The position numbers were made by a program, and so were the translations under genes. A stretch of 64,000 bases of DNA from Erodium maritimum (lineage: Eukaryota; Streptophyta; Magnoliopsida; Geraniales; Geraniaceae), in NCBI GenBank assembly GCA_963921825.1, contig OY997589.1:74756523-74820522 (forward strand), read 5' to 3'. The notes under the pieces were generated by a model. It was not told where the DNA came from and made no database searches. It was given only the letters and a program-made list of their open reading frames with translations. Below are positions 22,786 to 33,684 of the stretch, piece by piece. The first letter of the stretch is position 1, and each line of letters begins with the position of its first letter.

Positions 22786-25700
22786 TCAATAAATGGAGGG
22801 CATTGCCATTCCGGCAATCTTGCAACATACCTCAAGCTTCTCCTGCGGTAGTGCCTTAGTGCACATATCGGATCCATTCTCATTCGTGTGAACTTTCTCA
22901 AACTCAAACAACTTCTCCTCAAGAGCATCTCTAAGCCAATGATACCTCACATCAATATGCTTCGACTTTGCATGAAATGTCGAATTCTTGCTCAAGTGGA
23001 TTGCACTTTGGTTATCACAATAGACCACATACCGCTTCTGCTTGAGACCAAGCTCTTGTATGAATCTCTTCATCCACAACAACTCTTTACATGCTTCAGT
23101 TGTTGCAATATACTCAGCTTCTGTAGTAGAAAGTGCGACACACTTTTGAAGCCTTGATTGCCATGAAACTGCTCCACCTGCAAATATCATCAAGTAACCG
23201 GAGGTGGACTTTTTGCTATCAACATCTCCTGCCATGTCTGAATCTGAGTACCCAACTAACATAGGTTCTCCACTTCCGAAAGTAAGTCTAAAACTAGAAG
23301 TACCTCGGAGATATCTCATAATCCATTTGACTGCATCCCAATGCACTTTACCTGGATTAGACAGAAAGCGGCTAACAACTCCAACTGCATGAGCAATGTC
23401 GGGTCTATTACATACCATAGCATACATCAAGCTTCCTACTGCCGAGGCATATGGAACTCTCTCCATGTCTTCCATCTCCTTCTCTGTAGAAGGGCTCTCC
23501 TTTGTGCTTAGCTTAAAGTGAGTAGCAAGAGGAGAGCTAACCACTTAAGCCTTGTCCATGTTGAACCTTTGCAACACCTTCTCAATATACTGCTCTTGTG
23601 ACATATACACCTTCTTCGCGCCTCGATCGCGAGAAATTCTGATACCAAGAATATTCTTCACAGGACCCAAGTCCTTCATAGCAAAAACCTGACACAGATG
23701 CTGCTTTAACCTGTCAACTCTAGAAATATTATTCCCAACAATCAGCATGTCATCAACATATAGCAATAATATGATAAAATCATCATCAGAGAATCGCTTC
23801 ACAAACACACAGTGGTCACACTTAGTTTTCTGGTAGCCTTGCTCCCCCATAACTGATTTACACTTCTTGTACCACTGCCTTGGTGCCTGCTTAAAACCAT
23901 AAAAACTTTTCTGTAGCTTGCACACATACTCCTCTTTTCCTTTACTGCGAAACCCTCTGGCTGCTCCATATAAATCTCCTTGTCTAAGTCACCATGGAGA
24001 AATGCAGTCTTCACATCCATCTGCTCAATCTCCAAATCAAGACTAGTTGCTAAACCCAGAACAACACGAATAGATGACATCTTAACAACCGGAGAAAATA
24101 TTTCATCAACATCAATACCTTTCCTCTGGCTAAACCCCTTGACCACCAATCTAGCTTTGTATCTTGGGCGTGAGGAATTCTCTTCCTGCTTTACTCTGTA
24201 CACCCACTTGTTCTTCAAAGCTCTCTTACCTTTCGGCAACTTAACCAACTCAAAAGTATGGTTATCATGCAATGACTTCATCTCATCTTGCATGGCCTCA
24301 ACCCACTCCTCTTTTTTCTCATCTTCAATGGCTTCTTCATAACTTTGAGGCTCTCCCCCGTCAGTTAGTAACACATACTCATCAACAGAATACCTTGAAG
24401 AAGGATGACGATCTCTATTAGATCTCCTGATTGGAACAACTGGTGGATCAACAGGTACTGGCAACTGCTCATGGATTTCATCATCCATCTCAACCTCTGT
24501 TGGAATGTCAACATTGCCTGTATCTTGTTGGTCATCCTGAACTTCATCTTCAACTTGACTTTGTAAACCTGCAGAAGGAACTATATCAAAGTCAATCAAG
24601 TCATCACTATATGGAGGAAGATCTACAACTTTCTCCATATCTTTAATGTTCTGATCTTCCATAAAAACCACATCGCGGCTTCTAACTAGCTTCTTCTGTA
24701 CATGATCATAAAACCTGTATCCAAACTCATCCAAGCCATAACCGATGAATATACACTGTCTTGTCTTCACATTAAGCTTAGACCTTTCATCCTTTGGTAC
24801 GTGCACAAATGCCTTGCACCCAAAAACTCTCAAATGATCATAGGAGACTTCTTTACCTGTCCAAACTCTATTTGGAACATCAAACCCAATAGGAACACTA
24901 GGTGTGAGATTTAACACATGTACCACTATACTCAAAGCTTCACCCCAAAAGGATCTCGGTAGTCTTTCTTGTGAAAGCAAACATCTCACTCTCTCAACAA
25001 GTGTCCTATTCATCCTCTCAGCTAATCCATTCAACTGAGGTGTTTTGGAGGTGTCTTTTGGTGTCGAATACCTTGATCCCTGCAATACTCATCAAAAGGA
25101 CCACAATACTCACCTCCATTATCTGTCCTGATGCACTTCAACTTCTTCCCAGTCTGTCTCTCAACTAGGGCATGAAACTGCTTGAAAACTCCAAGCACTT
25201 GATCTTTCGTCTTCAAGGTGTAAGCCCACAACTTCCTTGAATGATCATCAATAAAAGTCACAAAATAAAGTGCACCGCCCAATGTCCTTTTCGTCATAGG
25301 ACCACACACATCAAAATACACCAAATCAAGTATTTTTGGCTTTCTAGAAGAAGGAGATGATTTAAAAGAAATTCTTGTTTTCTTACCGGCCAAGCAATGT
25401 TCACACTTCTTCAATGGTGTGCAACTCATCCCCGGTAGAAGATTCTTCTTGCTCAACATCATCAATCCTTTCTCACTTATGTGACTAAGTCGAATGTGCC
25501 ACAATTCTGTTGTACCTTCACCTTCAACTGCATTAACAATGCCATTGTAAACTCTAGCTCGAGTAACGTACAACGAAGCACACTTGCTCCCTCTAGCAAC
25601 AACCATAGAACCTTTGGTGAACTTCCACTTGCCATCACCAAAGTGATGATGAAAACCTTCATCATCGAGCCTTCCTACAGATATCAAGTTCAAGCGAATG

Positions 25701-26768
25701 TCAGGAATATGCTTAACATTTTAAGAACCAAGAGTGTACCATTTTCCGTCTCCAAGCTCACATCTCGAACGCCAATAGCCTTTGACGTGTCTCTGTTTCC
25801 CATCTTAACACTCCCATAGTGACCAGATGTATAAGATGAAAAGAAATCCCTCCTCGATGTAGCATGTATACTGGCACCGCTATCTGCTATCCAACTGGTC
25901 TCTTGAGAAGCCAAATTGACAGTTTCTTCATCATCACATAGAACAAGGAACTCCTCTGTAATAACAACAACATTATCATCATCACCACCGCTATTGTGCT
26001 CCTTTCCCTTTCCTTTGTCATATTTGGTGTCTCTTTTAAATTTCCGGCAATGCTTCTTCATATGCCCCTTTTGACCACAATGATAGCACTCACCATCAGC
26101 AAACCGGTTCTTACTTTACTTCTGCCTCTGCCTTTCGGATCTCTGCTCTTACTCCTCCCTCTTTGTGTAGTAACCAAGACCTCCGTGTGTGAAGAGGAAC
26201 CCTGTGACTTTCTTCTCGTCTCTTCATTTAGAAAACACCCCTTAGCCATATCCATGCTAATAACACCATCTGGAGCCGAGTTAGACAATGACGTTCTAAA
26301 CGTCTCCCAAGAGTCCGGCAAAGTACCCAGAAGCCACAAACCTTGAACCTCATCTTCAAACTTGATACCCATTCCTGCAAGTTGATTAATAATACCCTGA
26401 AAAGCATTCAAATGATCTGTCATAGGACTCCCAACCTGATACTTCAAACTCATCATCTGCTTAATAAGAAACAACTTGTTATTCCCTGTCTTTCGAGCAT
26501 ACAACTGCTCAAGCTTGCTCCATAAAATGTGTGCATCTGTCTCTCCACTATCATGATTCAAAACATTATCATCAACCCATTGCCTGATGTAACCACACAA
26601 TTGGCGATGAAATAATTTCCAAGCACCATCAGTTTTACCCTCAGGCATTCTCTCACTGAATATCGGCAGATAATAATCCTTCACATAAAGAAGATCCTCC
26701 ATCTTGCCCCTCCAAACATGATAATTAGAACCATTCAGATTAACCATTCTACTTGTATTAGCTTCCAT
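22786..26768 (-). pseudogene. Ty1/copia Gag-Pol polyprotein (Tork/Tnt1-like), frameshifted
   Basis: Domains in order on the - strand: gag (from 26768, [17 protein letters not shown]), zinc knuckle (CYHCGQKGHMKKHC, near 26090-26050), protease (IADSGASIHA), integrase with the zinc-binding H/C region, both aspartates (YFDVCGPM, RTDNGGEY) and the glutamate (NGLAERMNRT), reverse transcriptase (MDVKTAFLHGDL, LLYVDDMLIVG), RNase H (LSTTEAEY, YCDNQSAIHL). Catalytic motifs are intact, but frames change near 26115, 25700, 25050 and 23920, and a stop lies at about 23545. The copy is therefore dead, although its parts are fairly well preserved. Lineage is judged from motif style only. Confidence 0.9.
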
Positions 26769-26800
26769 TGTTTAACACAGAAAACCCAATAAGCCAACCG

Positions 26801-26813
26801 GACTCTGATACCA
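26801..26813 (-). other. Primer-binding site (initiator tRNA-Met) of the copia element
   Basis: The - strand reads TGGTATCAGAGTC three bases inside the 5' LTR, matching the usual plant initiator-Met primer site with one change. Confidence 0.85.
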
Positions 26814-26816
26814 CTC

Positions 26817-27484
26817 TGATAGGGAGAATACCAAATAATAACAAATAAATGCAACACAACGGAATAAATTCTCCCACACCTGTGCAAACCTTATAGGAAA
26901 CCAACAAACAGAGCAAATGACCAAACACAATGCACACAAGATTTAGCGTGGAAAACCTTCTCAAGACGAGAAGTAAAAACCACGGGACCCTCTAGGCCTC
27001 TTAATCATCCACTATCAACTTTAATGGGTACACTATCTCTCTAATCAAATAAGAGGCATACACTATATCTCAACACAACCTAGTGTTAGAACTAGCAACA
27101 AAACTCAAAAAAGAAGAAGAGAAATCTCACCAACTTGGTGGCTCAACTTGCAGCTCGCTTATCTGAAAAATGAACCGTCAAAACCCAAATTCCACCGTCC
27201 AATTTGAAGAACTATATGTTGAGAACATTCACTTCAAAAATCAGCATCATCGGACCTTGGATGAACCTCCGATCGGGCTCTTCAAACTGGCTGGTCGGAC
27301 TGAAAATCTGCAGAAAATCTGCACCTCTTCTTCTCTCTTTTGCTTCTCTCACTCAACAATTGAGGCACTCACACACTTCCAAATCTGATTTCTAATCTAT
27401 ATAGAAACCCTATCATCCATTTGGGCTTAATTTGCCCCAAATGGGCTTTGGGCCTTGTTCCATTTAATTGAAACAAGCCCAACA
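26817..27484 (-). repeat. 5' LTR (right) of the tandem copia element
   Basis: It starts TGTTGGGCTTGTTTC at 27484 and ends CCCTATCA at 26817 on the - strand, 668 bp, paired with the LTR at 22104-22772. No target duplication can be matched, because the left side continues into another internal region. Confidence 0.9.
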
Positions 27485-28581
27485 CTACGACCATAACATC
27501 ATCAAGTGATCTAAAGCTAGTCATAACAAGATGGTTATAATAGTCATGTACATATATGGATACACATATGTGAGACATATGAGTGATGGTCATAAGGACT
27601 TGTCACTTGTATTTATGCAAGTCATATGTCATTAAAAAGAAGTTCTTGATGAGTAGGAGGTTTGTAATAGCAACATGGTCATGCGAGTGAAATGTCACCT
27701 ACATTCATCACTCACGTAAAGAGAATTTAAAAGACTGAATTAGAAAGGATGACAGTTTTATGCATATGTTTAGTCATGACATCGCCAAACGACAAGGGGA
27801 TAAGACTACTTAAGGTAATAAGACTTGAAAAAGAGATAGTCATTAATTTTATGACTTGGGTGGTCATGGACCTTGCTACAGAGTTACCCAGGACTTGTGA
27901 GTGAGACGATTGTTTCATTTCATTACCAACTTTACATGAATTTTAAAGGGTCACACACAAAGAGAAAGACCAACACGAAGTGAACGAAATGTGTTATAGA
28001 TTAAATAAACTGATGAGACATAGGAATTGATAACCGCACAGCCTTACTATCGGGCGATGACAGTTATAACCAGCCAACACATGCCCAATGGGCTTTCTGT
28101 TGGGCCTTAAAAAATATAACCCAACATACAACATTTGACAAACATATTTCACAAACTTTCAACTTAATTTCACAAACCTGCCTATTTTAGAGAATTCAAA
28201 CATTTAAACGCAAAAATTCCTAGAACTAATACCTCGTAATCATATATTTATCTTCTTACAAAACAGTACACGGTTTCAGAAACCATTTTTGTACAACACA
28301 AAGAGTTGAAGGACAAAAAATACAGTTTTGAGTAAACTACAATCAACCTATTACAACAAAAAATTCCTTCAAACTCATCAAAAGTCTTGAAATCTTTTAA
28401 AATCAAGATACCTGCCAACCAAAATACATAAAAGGATTAAGATTAATTTAAGTAAATTGATAAAAATAAGAATGATACAAAACATAAACTTAAAAAAGAA
28501 ACTAAAATATTACCATATAATTGCAAATCACATTATAGTAGGTACACTTATTAGGGTGACTAAGTCCTCAATTTCTGAAAA
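27485..28581. other. A/T-rich intergenic, nothing recognised
   Basis: No coding region or clear inverted repeat. Words such as CAATGGGCTTTCTGTTGGGCC near 28088 suggest more worn transposon sequence, but I cannot assign it. Confidence 0.4.
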
Positions 28582-29248
28582 TCAAATATAAACATATGTA
28601 AGAATAATAAGATAACAAAACATATCATACAACAAAATAATGTAAAACAAAAAAATATATAAAGATTCGAAATTACAATATACCATCATCTCTTGCATTT
28701 CTTCCATCTCTTTGACTAAAGAGGACAAAGATGTGGCTGCTGCTGGGTCATCCTTTAACCAATCTTTGGTACACAAAAGAGCTTGTACCATCCTAGCGCT
28801 CAAGGAACACATATGTGACTTGATTATCCTACTGCCCTCACTAAAAATACACTCATTAGGTACCAAGGTGATTGGAATTGCTAAAAGATCTCTAACAACT
28901 CTAGATATAATAGGGTACTTAGATTCATTTCTAGCCCACCAAGTCAAGAGATTGAAATCTGTCTCATCTTTTGTTCTCGGGTCATTGAGGTACCTCTCTA
29001 ATTCAGATGTACTAGTGTCAATTTCAGAGGTACACATCAAGTTATATTTTCAAATTTACGGTACTTGGACGATTTCTCAACAACACTCGAGGACAGTCCG
29101 ATTGTGTTATTGTTGGCACATCACTTGTACCATATTCTTTAGCATAATGGTCAAAAACATCATTGAGAGAAATTTTCTCACATGTAACTAAAATAGAATA
29201 ATGTTCAGTATAATACATTTCCTTTATTAAGAAATTCACATAGTCCAA
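28582..29248 (-). pseudogene. hAT transposase C-terminal remnant
   Basis: The frame 29040-28582 contains a typical hAT C-terminal dimerisation domain: LLTWWARNESKYPIISRVVR, LAIPITLVPNECIFSEG and LSARMVQALLCTKDWL. The upstream frame 29248-29042 (FLIKEMYYTEHYSIL) fits the preceding RNase-H-like region but is in another frame, so there is a frameshift near 29040. The N-terminal BED finger and catalytic core are absent. On the - strand the sequence ends in an A/T-rich tail with no transposon terminus recognised. Confidence 0.85.
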
Positions 29249-29679
29249 TTTCTTTTGGGGATCAATAATTGCTAAAAGGAATGTAATGTGTTTGGCTGGG
29301 TCGAGACTCGAGGGGTCTGAAATGCATTGAATGCATCTGACCTTAGTGACTCACTGTGTAACACGAGACGGCGAGACATCATCCAACGACGAGAATCGAT
29401 TCCTAAGATCGAACGATTGACGTTGATGATAGCAACGAGGTGGGATTGACAGAAACGTCTGGCGTGACATGGGCAACATGCTTGCATTTGGGCTTCACGG
29501 TTTGGGCATGTATACAGGCTAGCCCAAGCCTGCACATTGCTATAGTCTCGGCCGATCTGGTCACCAACAGTTCGTCACAACTCACACCGTTGACCAACCA
29601 TTGATCAGTCGGTTCAATTATTGTCAACCCATCTCTCGTCCGGGTAAGGCCGGTTTCGGATATTACGATGATGGGAATC
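29249..29679. other. Unassigned sequence between hAT remnant and LINE-like insertion
   Basis: Two open - strand frames (29535-29272, 29813-29403) show no recognised domain and no codon pattern that convinces me. Higher G+C than its left neighbour. It may be worn retrotransposon sequence. Confidence 0.3.
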
Positions 29680-29689
29680 AGCCCTATCT

Positions 29690-30553
29690 TTTTTTTTGAA
29701 ACGGGTAATCGGAGAAGTGCATTACTGCAAAAAAGTAACCAAACAAGGTAGAGCGTAACCGCCCAGGGTTCCAGATATTTTTCCGGACCGACCGTAGCAA
29801 GCACAGCGCTCATGGACCCATAAATATAGCCTACTTGACATCGTAGAAAAAAACTGAGGACATCCCCCTTACCGACGTCTCAAAACAACAAGACATAAAG
29901 TAAAAATTCCTACACAAAACAGAAATCAAATTGTTCAAACGATAAGCATAATAAATGAAAAGCGAACGGGAATACTGAGCTGTTGTTGCAGGCTGCCCGA
30001 GACCTCCCAGCACTGGATGTCCCGGGTCTGTAGGTATATACGCCAACATCGGCCAAACCCATCCCTGCCGGGTCGGATCATTCCTGCATAGGAGGCTGCC
30101 CTACCTCCACCTGCTTCACCTGGTCCTCCTCTATGTTGTCCGGCTTTCAAAGTTCTGGCGGGAGACTCGGGTGGTCCATCGACTTCTTCGGCCCAGGAGC
30201 TCGAGCATACAACTGCCTGCTCCTTGTCTTCAGGCTTGCCTTGCCTTTCTTCGGATGAGGCCTGCTTTCCCAAATGCCTCCTTGGGGTCTTTCTCATTCC
30301 TTGCTTGAATGTCTAGGGCATCTGCAAGACCATCTGGGCTGAGAGGACTCCCATCAGAGTGGACGTTAGCCAGGTTGTCAGACTTTGTAAAACCCGACGG
30401 CCCTTCACAGCTTTCTGGGGTCCTTCCTACATAATATTGACCACCTCTTCCAGGATAATCTTAGTCAGATTGTCAGACTTCGAATAACAGTCTGCAACAG
30501 ATACTCCGTCCTCCGGTGAGGCCTCCCTGGATCTACCAATAGGGTTCTCTGAG
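29690..30553 (-). mobile_element. Short LINE-like retroposed insertion
   Basis: It is bounded by a perfect 10-bp direct repeat AGCCCTATCT (29680-29689 and 30554-30563), and the left edge is a run of T, i.e. a poly(A) tail on the - strand preceded by CTTCTCCGATTACCCG, a phrase seen at plant LINE tails. Length 864 bp. The - strand frame 30297-29935 is rich in charged residues and Pro/Gly with no known domain. No reverse transcriptase, so a 5'-truncated or internally deleted copy moved in trans is likely. Confidence 0.65.
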
Positions 30554-30603
30554 AGCCCTATCTAATTACATATGATCTTGATGAGCTGTACCATCTTCAT
30601 TAA

Positions 30604-32704
30604 GAGCATGAACAACAGAAAGGACCTTGGTCAGGGAGTGGGAGTGCAGAACTTGTGCTGACTGGACAAAAGTCAGGGAGTGGGAGTGCAGAAAAGTGGG
30701 TGTTTTGCAACAGAAAGGACCTTGAGGTCCTGGGAGTGCAGAACAGTGCTGACTGGATTATTATTTGATATTTTCCTGTTTTATTTAATTCGTTATCAGA
30801 AACCGTTTAATTTAGTCATAATTTAAACAATTTTGGAAATAAATAATTAATGACAATCAAAAATTAATAAATTCAACACGAATATAAATTAACTTCAAAT
30901 GTTATTCAACCCCTTTTAATACAACCCAAAACAAACCAGCTCCAAGAGCACAAACGACTACTCGTCGTCATGGAAACCAGCTCCAAATCGATCCCATAAG
31001 TGCTCCATAAGATCTTGTTGTAGTTGATGGTGGATCTCAGGATTTAGGACACTTTGTTGAGCATCCACTCGTTGCTGGTATTCCAATGGCCCTCCGTGGT
31101 GCCATCGTTCCGGTGGTGTCCAATTCGGCATTTCTGGAGGTTGCGCCCACAACACCTCCTCCTCCCCATACTCGTACCGGTCGCGCTCATCCTCTACAAT
31201 CATGTTGTGTAGAATTATGCAAGTGTGCATGATATTAGCCAAAGTGTGTTTGCTCCAACTACGAGCGGGACGGGAAATGATGTGCCACCTTGCTTGAAGT
31301 ACTCCAAAAGCCCTTTCAATATCTTTCCGAGCACCTTCTTGCCATCTAGCAAACAACTTCTCTTTGGGCTCGTAGGGATGCCGAATAGTCTTCACGAACC
31401 GTGCCCATGCTGGGTAAATGTCGTCTACCAAGTAATAAGGTCGGTCGTACCGATGGCCGTTGATGTAGTACTCCACAGCTAGCTCACGGCCGTAGTAAGC
31501 GTCTTGGAATAAGTGGCTGTGGTTGAGGACGTTGATGTCGTTGTTCGATCCAGCCATCCCGAAAAATGCATGCCAAATCCATAAATCACGGGACGCTACA
31601 GCTTCAAGCATAATCGTCTTTTCCCCGTGGTGACCTCCCCGTCCATGGGCTCTCTGCTCTTCGGTTGGGCAGTTCTTCCACTTCCAATGCATACAGTCAA
31701 GACTCCCCGCCATTCCAGGAAACCCTCGGCTGTACCCTTCTCGGAGTAAGCGGTCCATGTCAGTCGGTGTGGGTGTACGCTCATACTCGGCTCCGAAGAC
31801 CTCAATGACGGCCTTGCAAAACTTACGTAAACATTCAAGTATGGTGCTTACCCCCATGCGCAGAGTTTCGTCCAGTGAATCGGCCGCGGACCCATACGCA
31901 AGCATCCGTATAGCGGCGGTGCACTTCTGTTCCGTTGATAACCCCGGCCGTGAGGCAGCGTCGAGCCTATGTTCGAAGTAGTCGTCGTGAGCCTTCATCG
32001 CGTTCATAATCCGTTGGAAAAGCGGTTTGCACATACGGAACCGACGCCTGAACATGTCAGGGCCGTATAGGGGTTGTTCGTCAAAATAGTTCGCCATCAA
32101 TTGGATGTGGGCTGCCGAACGACCTCTGTTAATCTCTCGGCGCATTGGTTCCCCACGGATGGCCCTCTAGACCCTTGGCATTACTGTCTGCATGTGCCTC
32201 TCCATCATCCGCCGGAATCGTCGCTCAACTGGCCGCATTTGGGCTGCCATCTACTCATATGTCGGCAGTTGGGCTGCCATCTCCGCATGCGTCGGCATCC
32301 GGGGAGCCAGCTCCTCGTACGTCATCTACTCAGCGTCAGACATAACCTCGTCGTCAGACATTTTCAACAATAGCGAGTAGGAAGTGAGAATGAAAGAGTA
32401 AGTAGAGAATGATTTGACAAAAATGAGGAATGAGGTTGGGTATTTATAGGGTTCATTTTATCTGATTTTTGAATTAAAAAAAAAGCCATTGGAGTTGACC
32501 GTTGCCAACGGTCGGGATACGTGGCGGCACCGGAGCCTGCCAGCGCAGGCCAGGGCGCGAGGGCGCGTCCACCGCCCTCGGCCAGCCAGAGGGGAGCGGG
32601 AGCGGGACCGCGATTTTTCGCGTCTGTAGCGGACCGGCCAGCGGCCGGCGTTCCCGGCGCGCGCGGAGCGGGGAGCGGGAGCGACCCGTTGTCCCTGCTC
32701 TGAC
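30604..32704 (-). mobile_element. PIF/Harbinger DNA transposon
   Basis: The transposase gene lies inside. Candidate termini are GAGCATGAACAAC at 30604 (after TAA 30601-30603) and, on the right, the complement of GTTGTCCCTGCTCTGAC, i.e. GTCAGAGCAGGGACAAC, before TAA at 32705-32707. Harbinger elements duplicate TTA/TAA. The termini match imperfectly, so the exact ends are uncertain. Only the transposase is present; the DNA-binding ORF1 that most plant members carry is missing, although ORF1 debris of the superfamily lies at 16.3-17.7 and 20.4-21.5 kb. The right 250 bp is very G+C-rich. A local duplication (GTCAGGGAGTGGGAGTGCAG) lies near the left end. Confidence 0.65.
30958..32145 (-). CDS. PIF/Harbinger transposase (Plant_tran type)
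   Basis: This open frame of 395 codons has the DDE triad in place: D150 (AGSLDCMHWKWKNCP), D203 (GMAGSNNDINVL) and E277 (KDIERAFGVLQARW), plus LVDDIYPAW and HTCIILHNMIVEDE, all standard for plant Harbinger transposases. It would cut and paste elements with matching termini in the nucleus, normally helped by ORF1. The same frame is open further upstream except for three TAG codons (32328-32326, 32253-32251, 32169-32167) after an ATG at 32361; translation of that 72-codon extension looks family-like (TYEELAPRMPTHAEM), so the true N-terminus is probably lost. The start at 32145 is the first ATG after the last TAG. Confidence 0.88.
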   Translation of the reverse strand: MRREINRGRSAAHIQLMANYFDEQPLYGPDMFRRRFRMCKPLFQRIMNAMKAHDDYFEHRLDAASRPGLSTEQKCTAAIRMLAYGSAADSLDETLRMGVSTILECLRKFCKAVIEVFGAEYERTPTPTDMDRLLREGYSRGFPGMAGSLDCMHWKWKNCPTEEQRAHGRGGHHGEKTIMLEAVASRDLWIWHAFFGMAGSNNDINVLNHSHLFQDAYYGRELAVEYYINGHRYDRPYYLVDDIYPAWARFVKTIRHPYEPKEKLFARWQEGARKDIERAFGVLQARWHIISRPARSWSKHTLANIMHTCIILHNMIVEDERDRYEYGEEEVLWAQPPEMPNWTPPERWHHGGPLEYQQRVDAQQSVLNPEIHHQLQQDLMEHLWDRFGAGFHDDE

Positions 32705-32815
32705 TAACATTTACCCAAAAACCATCTTTTAACGCAACAACTTTATTCCCACAACCCTTGTCTAGTTCCAAGGACGGCTGAATTAAAGGCTCCAATCAAC
32801 CTTTGATCTTCACCA

Positions 32816-33416
32816 ATTTGAATCTCTACCAAACTTGAACATCAAACTCCAGATGATTCTGCCATGCTCTCTTCAAACCAAAGTTGTAAAAAACGTTAGG
32901 CGCTAGTCGGGCGGGAAGGGGTCCTAGGCGCTAGGCGGGGATTAATCGGAGATTAATCGGGGATTAATCAGATTATTATTTTATTATATATTATCAAAAA
33001 TTATATTATACTATATAAAAAAATATTGATGATATCGAACATTAAATATATTAAAAAACATAAATATTCTACTAAATAGAAGTATCATACAATTCTTCAA
33101 ATTATATCAATAAGTATGACTATCAACTAGTATAATTTTATGGTTTTACTTGGTTTGTAGAAGGTTAGAAACTGTTTTTTAACTACGAATCCGACCCGAC
33201 GCCTGACCGACCCGTTCAATTAATCGGCCAGACGGTGATTAATCGGCCGAATAGGGGATTAATCGGTCATATTCCGCCCAAACGGCCTGGAGCGCCCTAG
33301 GAGGATAAATCGGATCGGCTTCAAACTCAATCGTAACTCCATCCCAATTTGAATCTCTATGGGGCTGATCTTCCAAGCTTGAACATCAAACATTCTGCCA
33401 TGACCTCTTCAAACTC
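32816..33416. repeat. Diverged direct repeats flanking a short unknown insertion
   Basis: 32816-32878 and 33349-33416 share CAATTTGAATCTCTA, CTTGAACATCAAAC, ATTCTGCCATG and CTCTTCAAAC in the same order. Between them lies a segment with repeated GATTAATCGG and GGCGCTAGGCGGG words at its left and complementary-looking words (GGAGCGCCCTAGGAGG) at its right, resembling a small foldback element. Class not assigned. Confidence 0.5.
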
Positions 33417-33684
33417 AATTGTAACTCCACCCCAAACACAGCAATCGCAATTTTACACATGCCTTAATCAGCAGGACCAAATATGGCAGGTAGAGAAACA
33501 TAGAGATGGCAGAGAGAGCTAAATTAGAACTATTATTTTTGGTACGATGTATTTCCGGTGAGCTGTTGGAAGGGAAAAAAAGGAATCTAAAACGGGGAGG
33601 GAAGAGCATGTTGGAGCAAACGCCCGGAGACAGGGAGAGAAGGGAAGAGAGAAGAGAGAGACCCCCACCCCGTAGATAGAGAAA

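Noticed and set aside
26801-26813. tRNA-Met gene
   Set aside because: The match is only the 13-base primer site next to an LTR; no cloverleaf surrounds it. The same holds for 22088, 46136 and 54236.
32364-32795. ORF over the G+C-rich right end of the Harbinger element
   Set aside because: Open in several frames because of base composition (Pro/Ala/Arg/Gly in each); no domain, and it crosses the probable transposon terminus.
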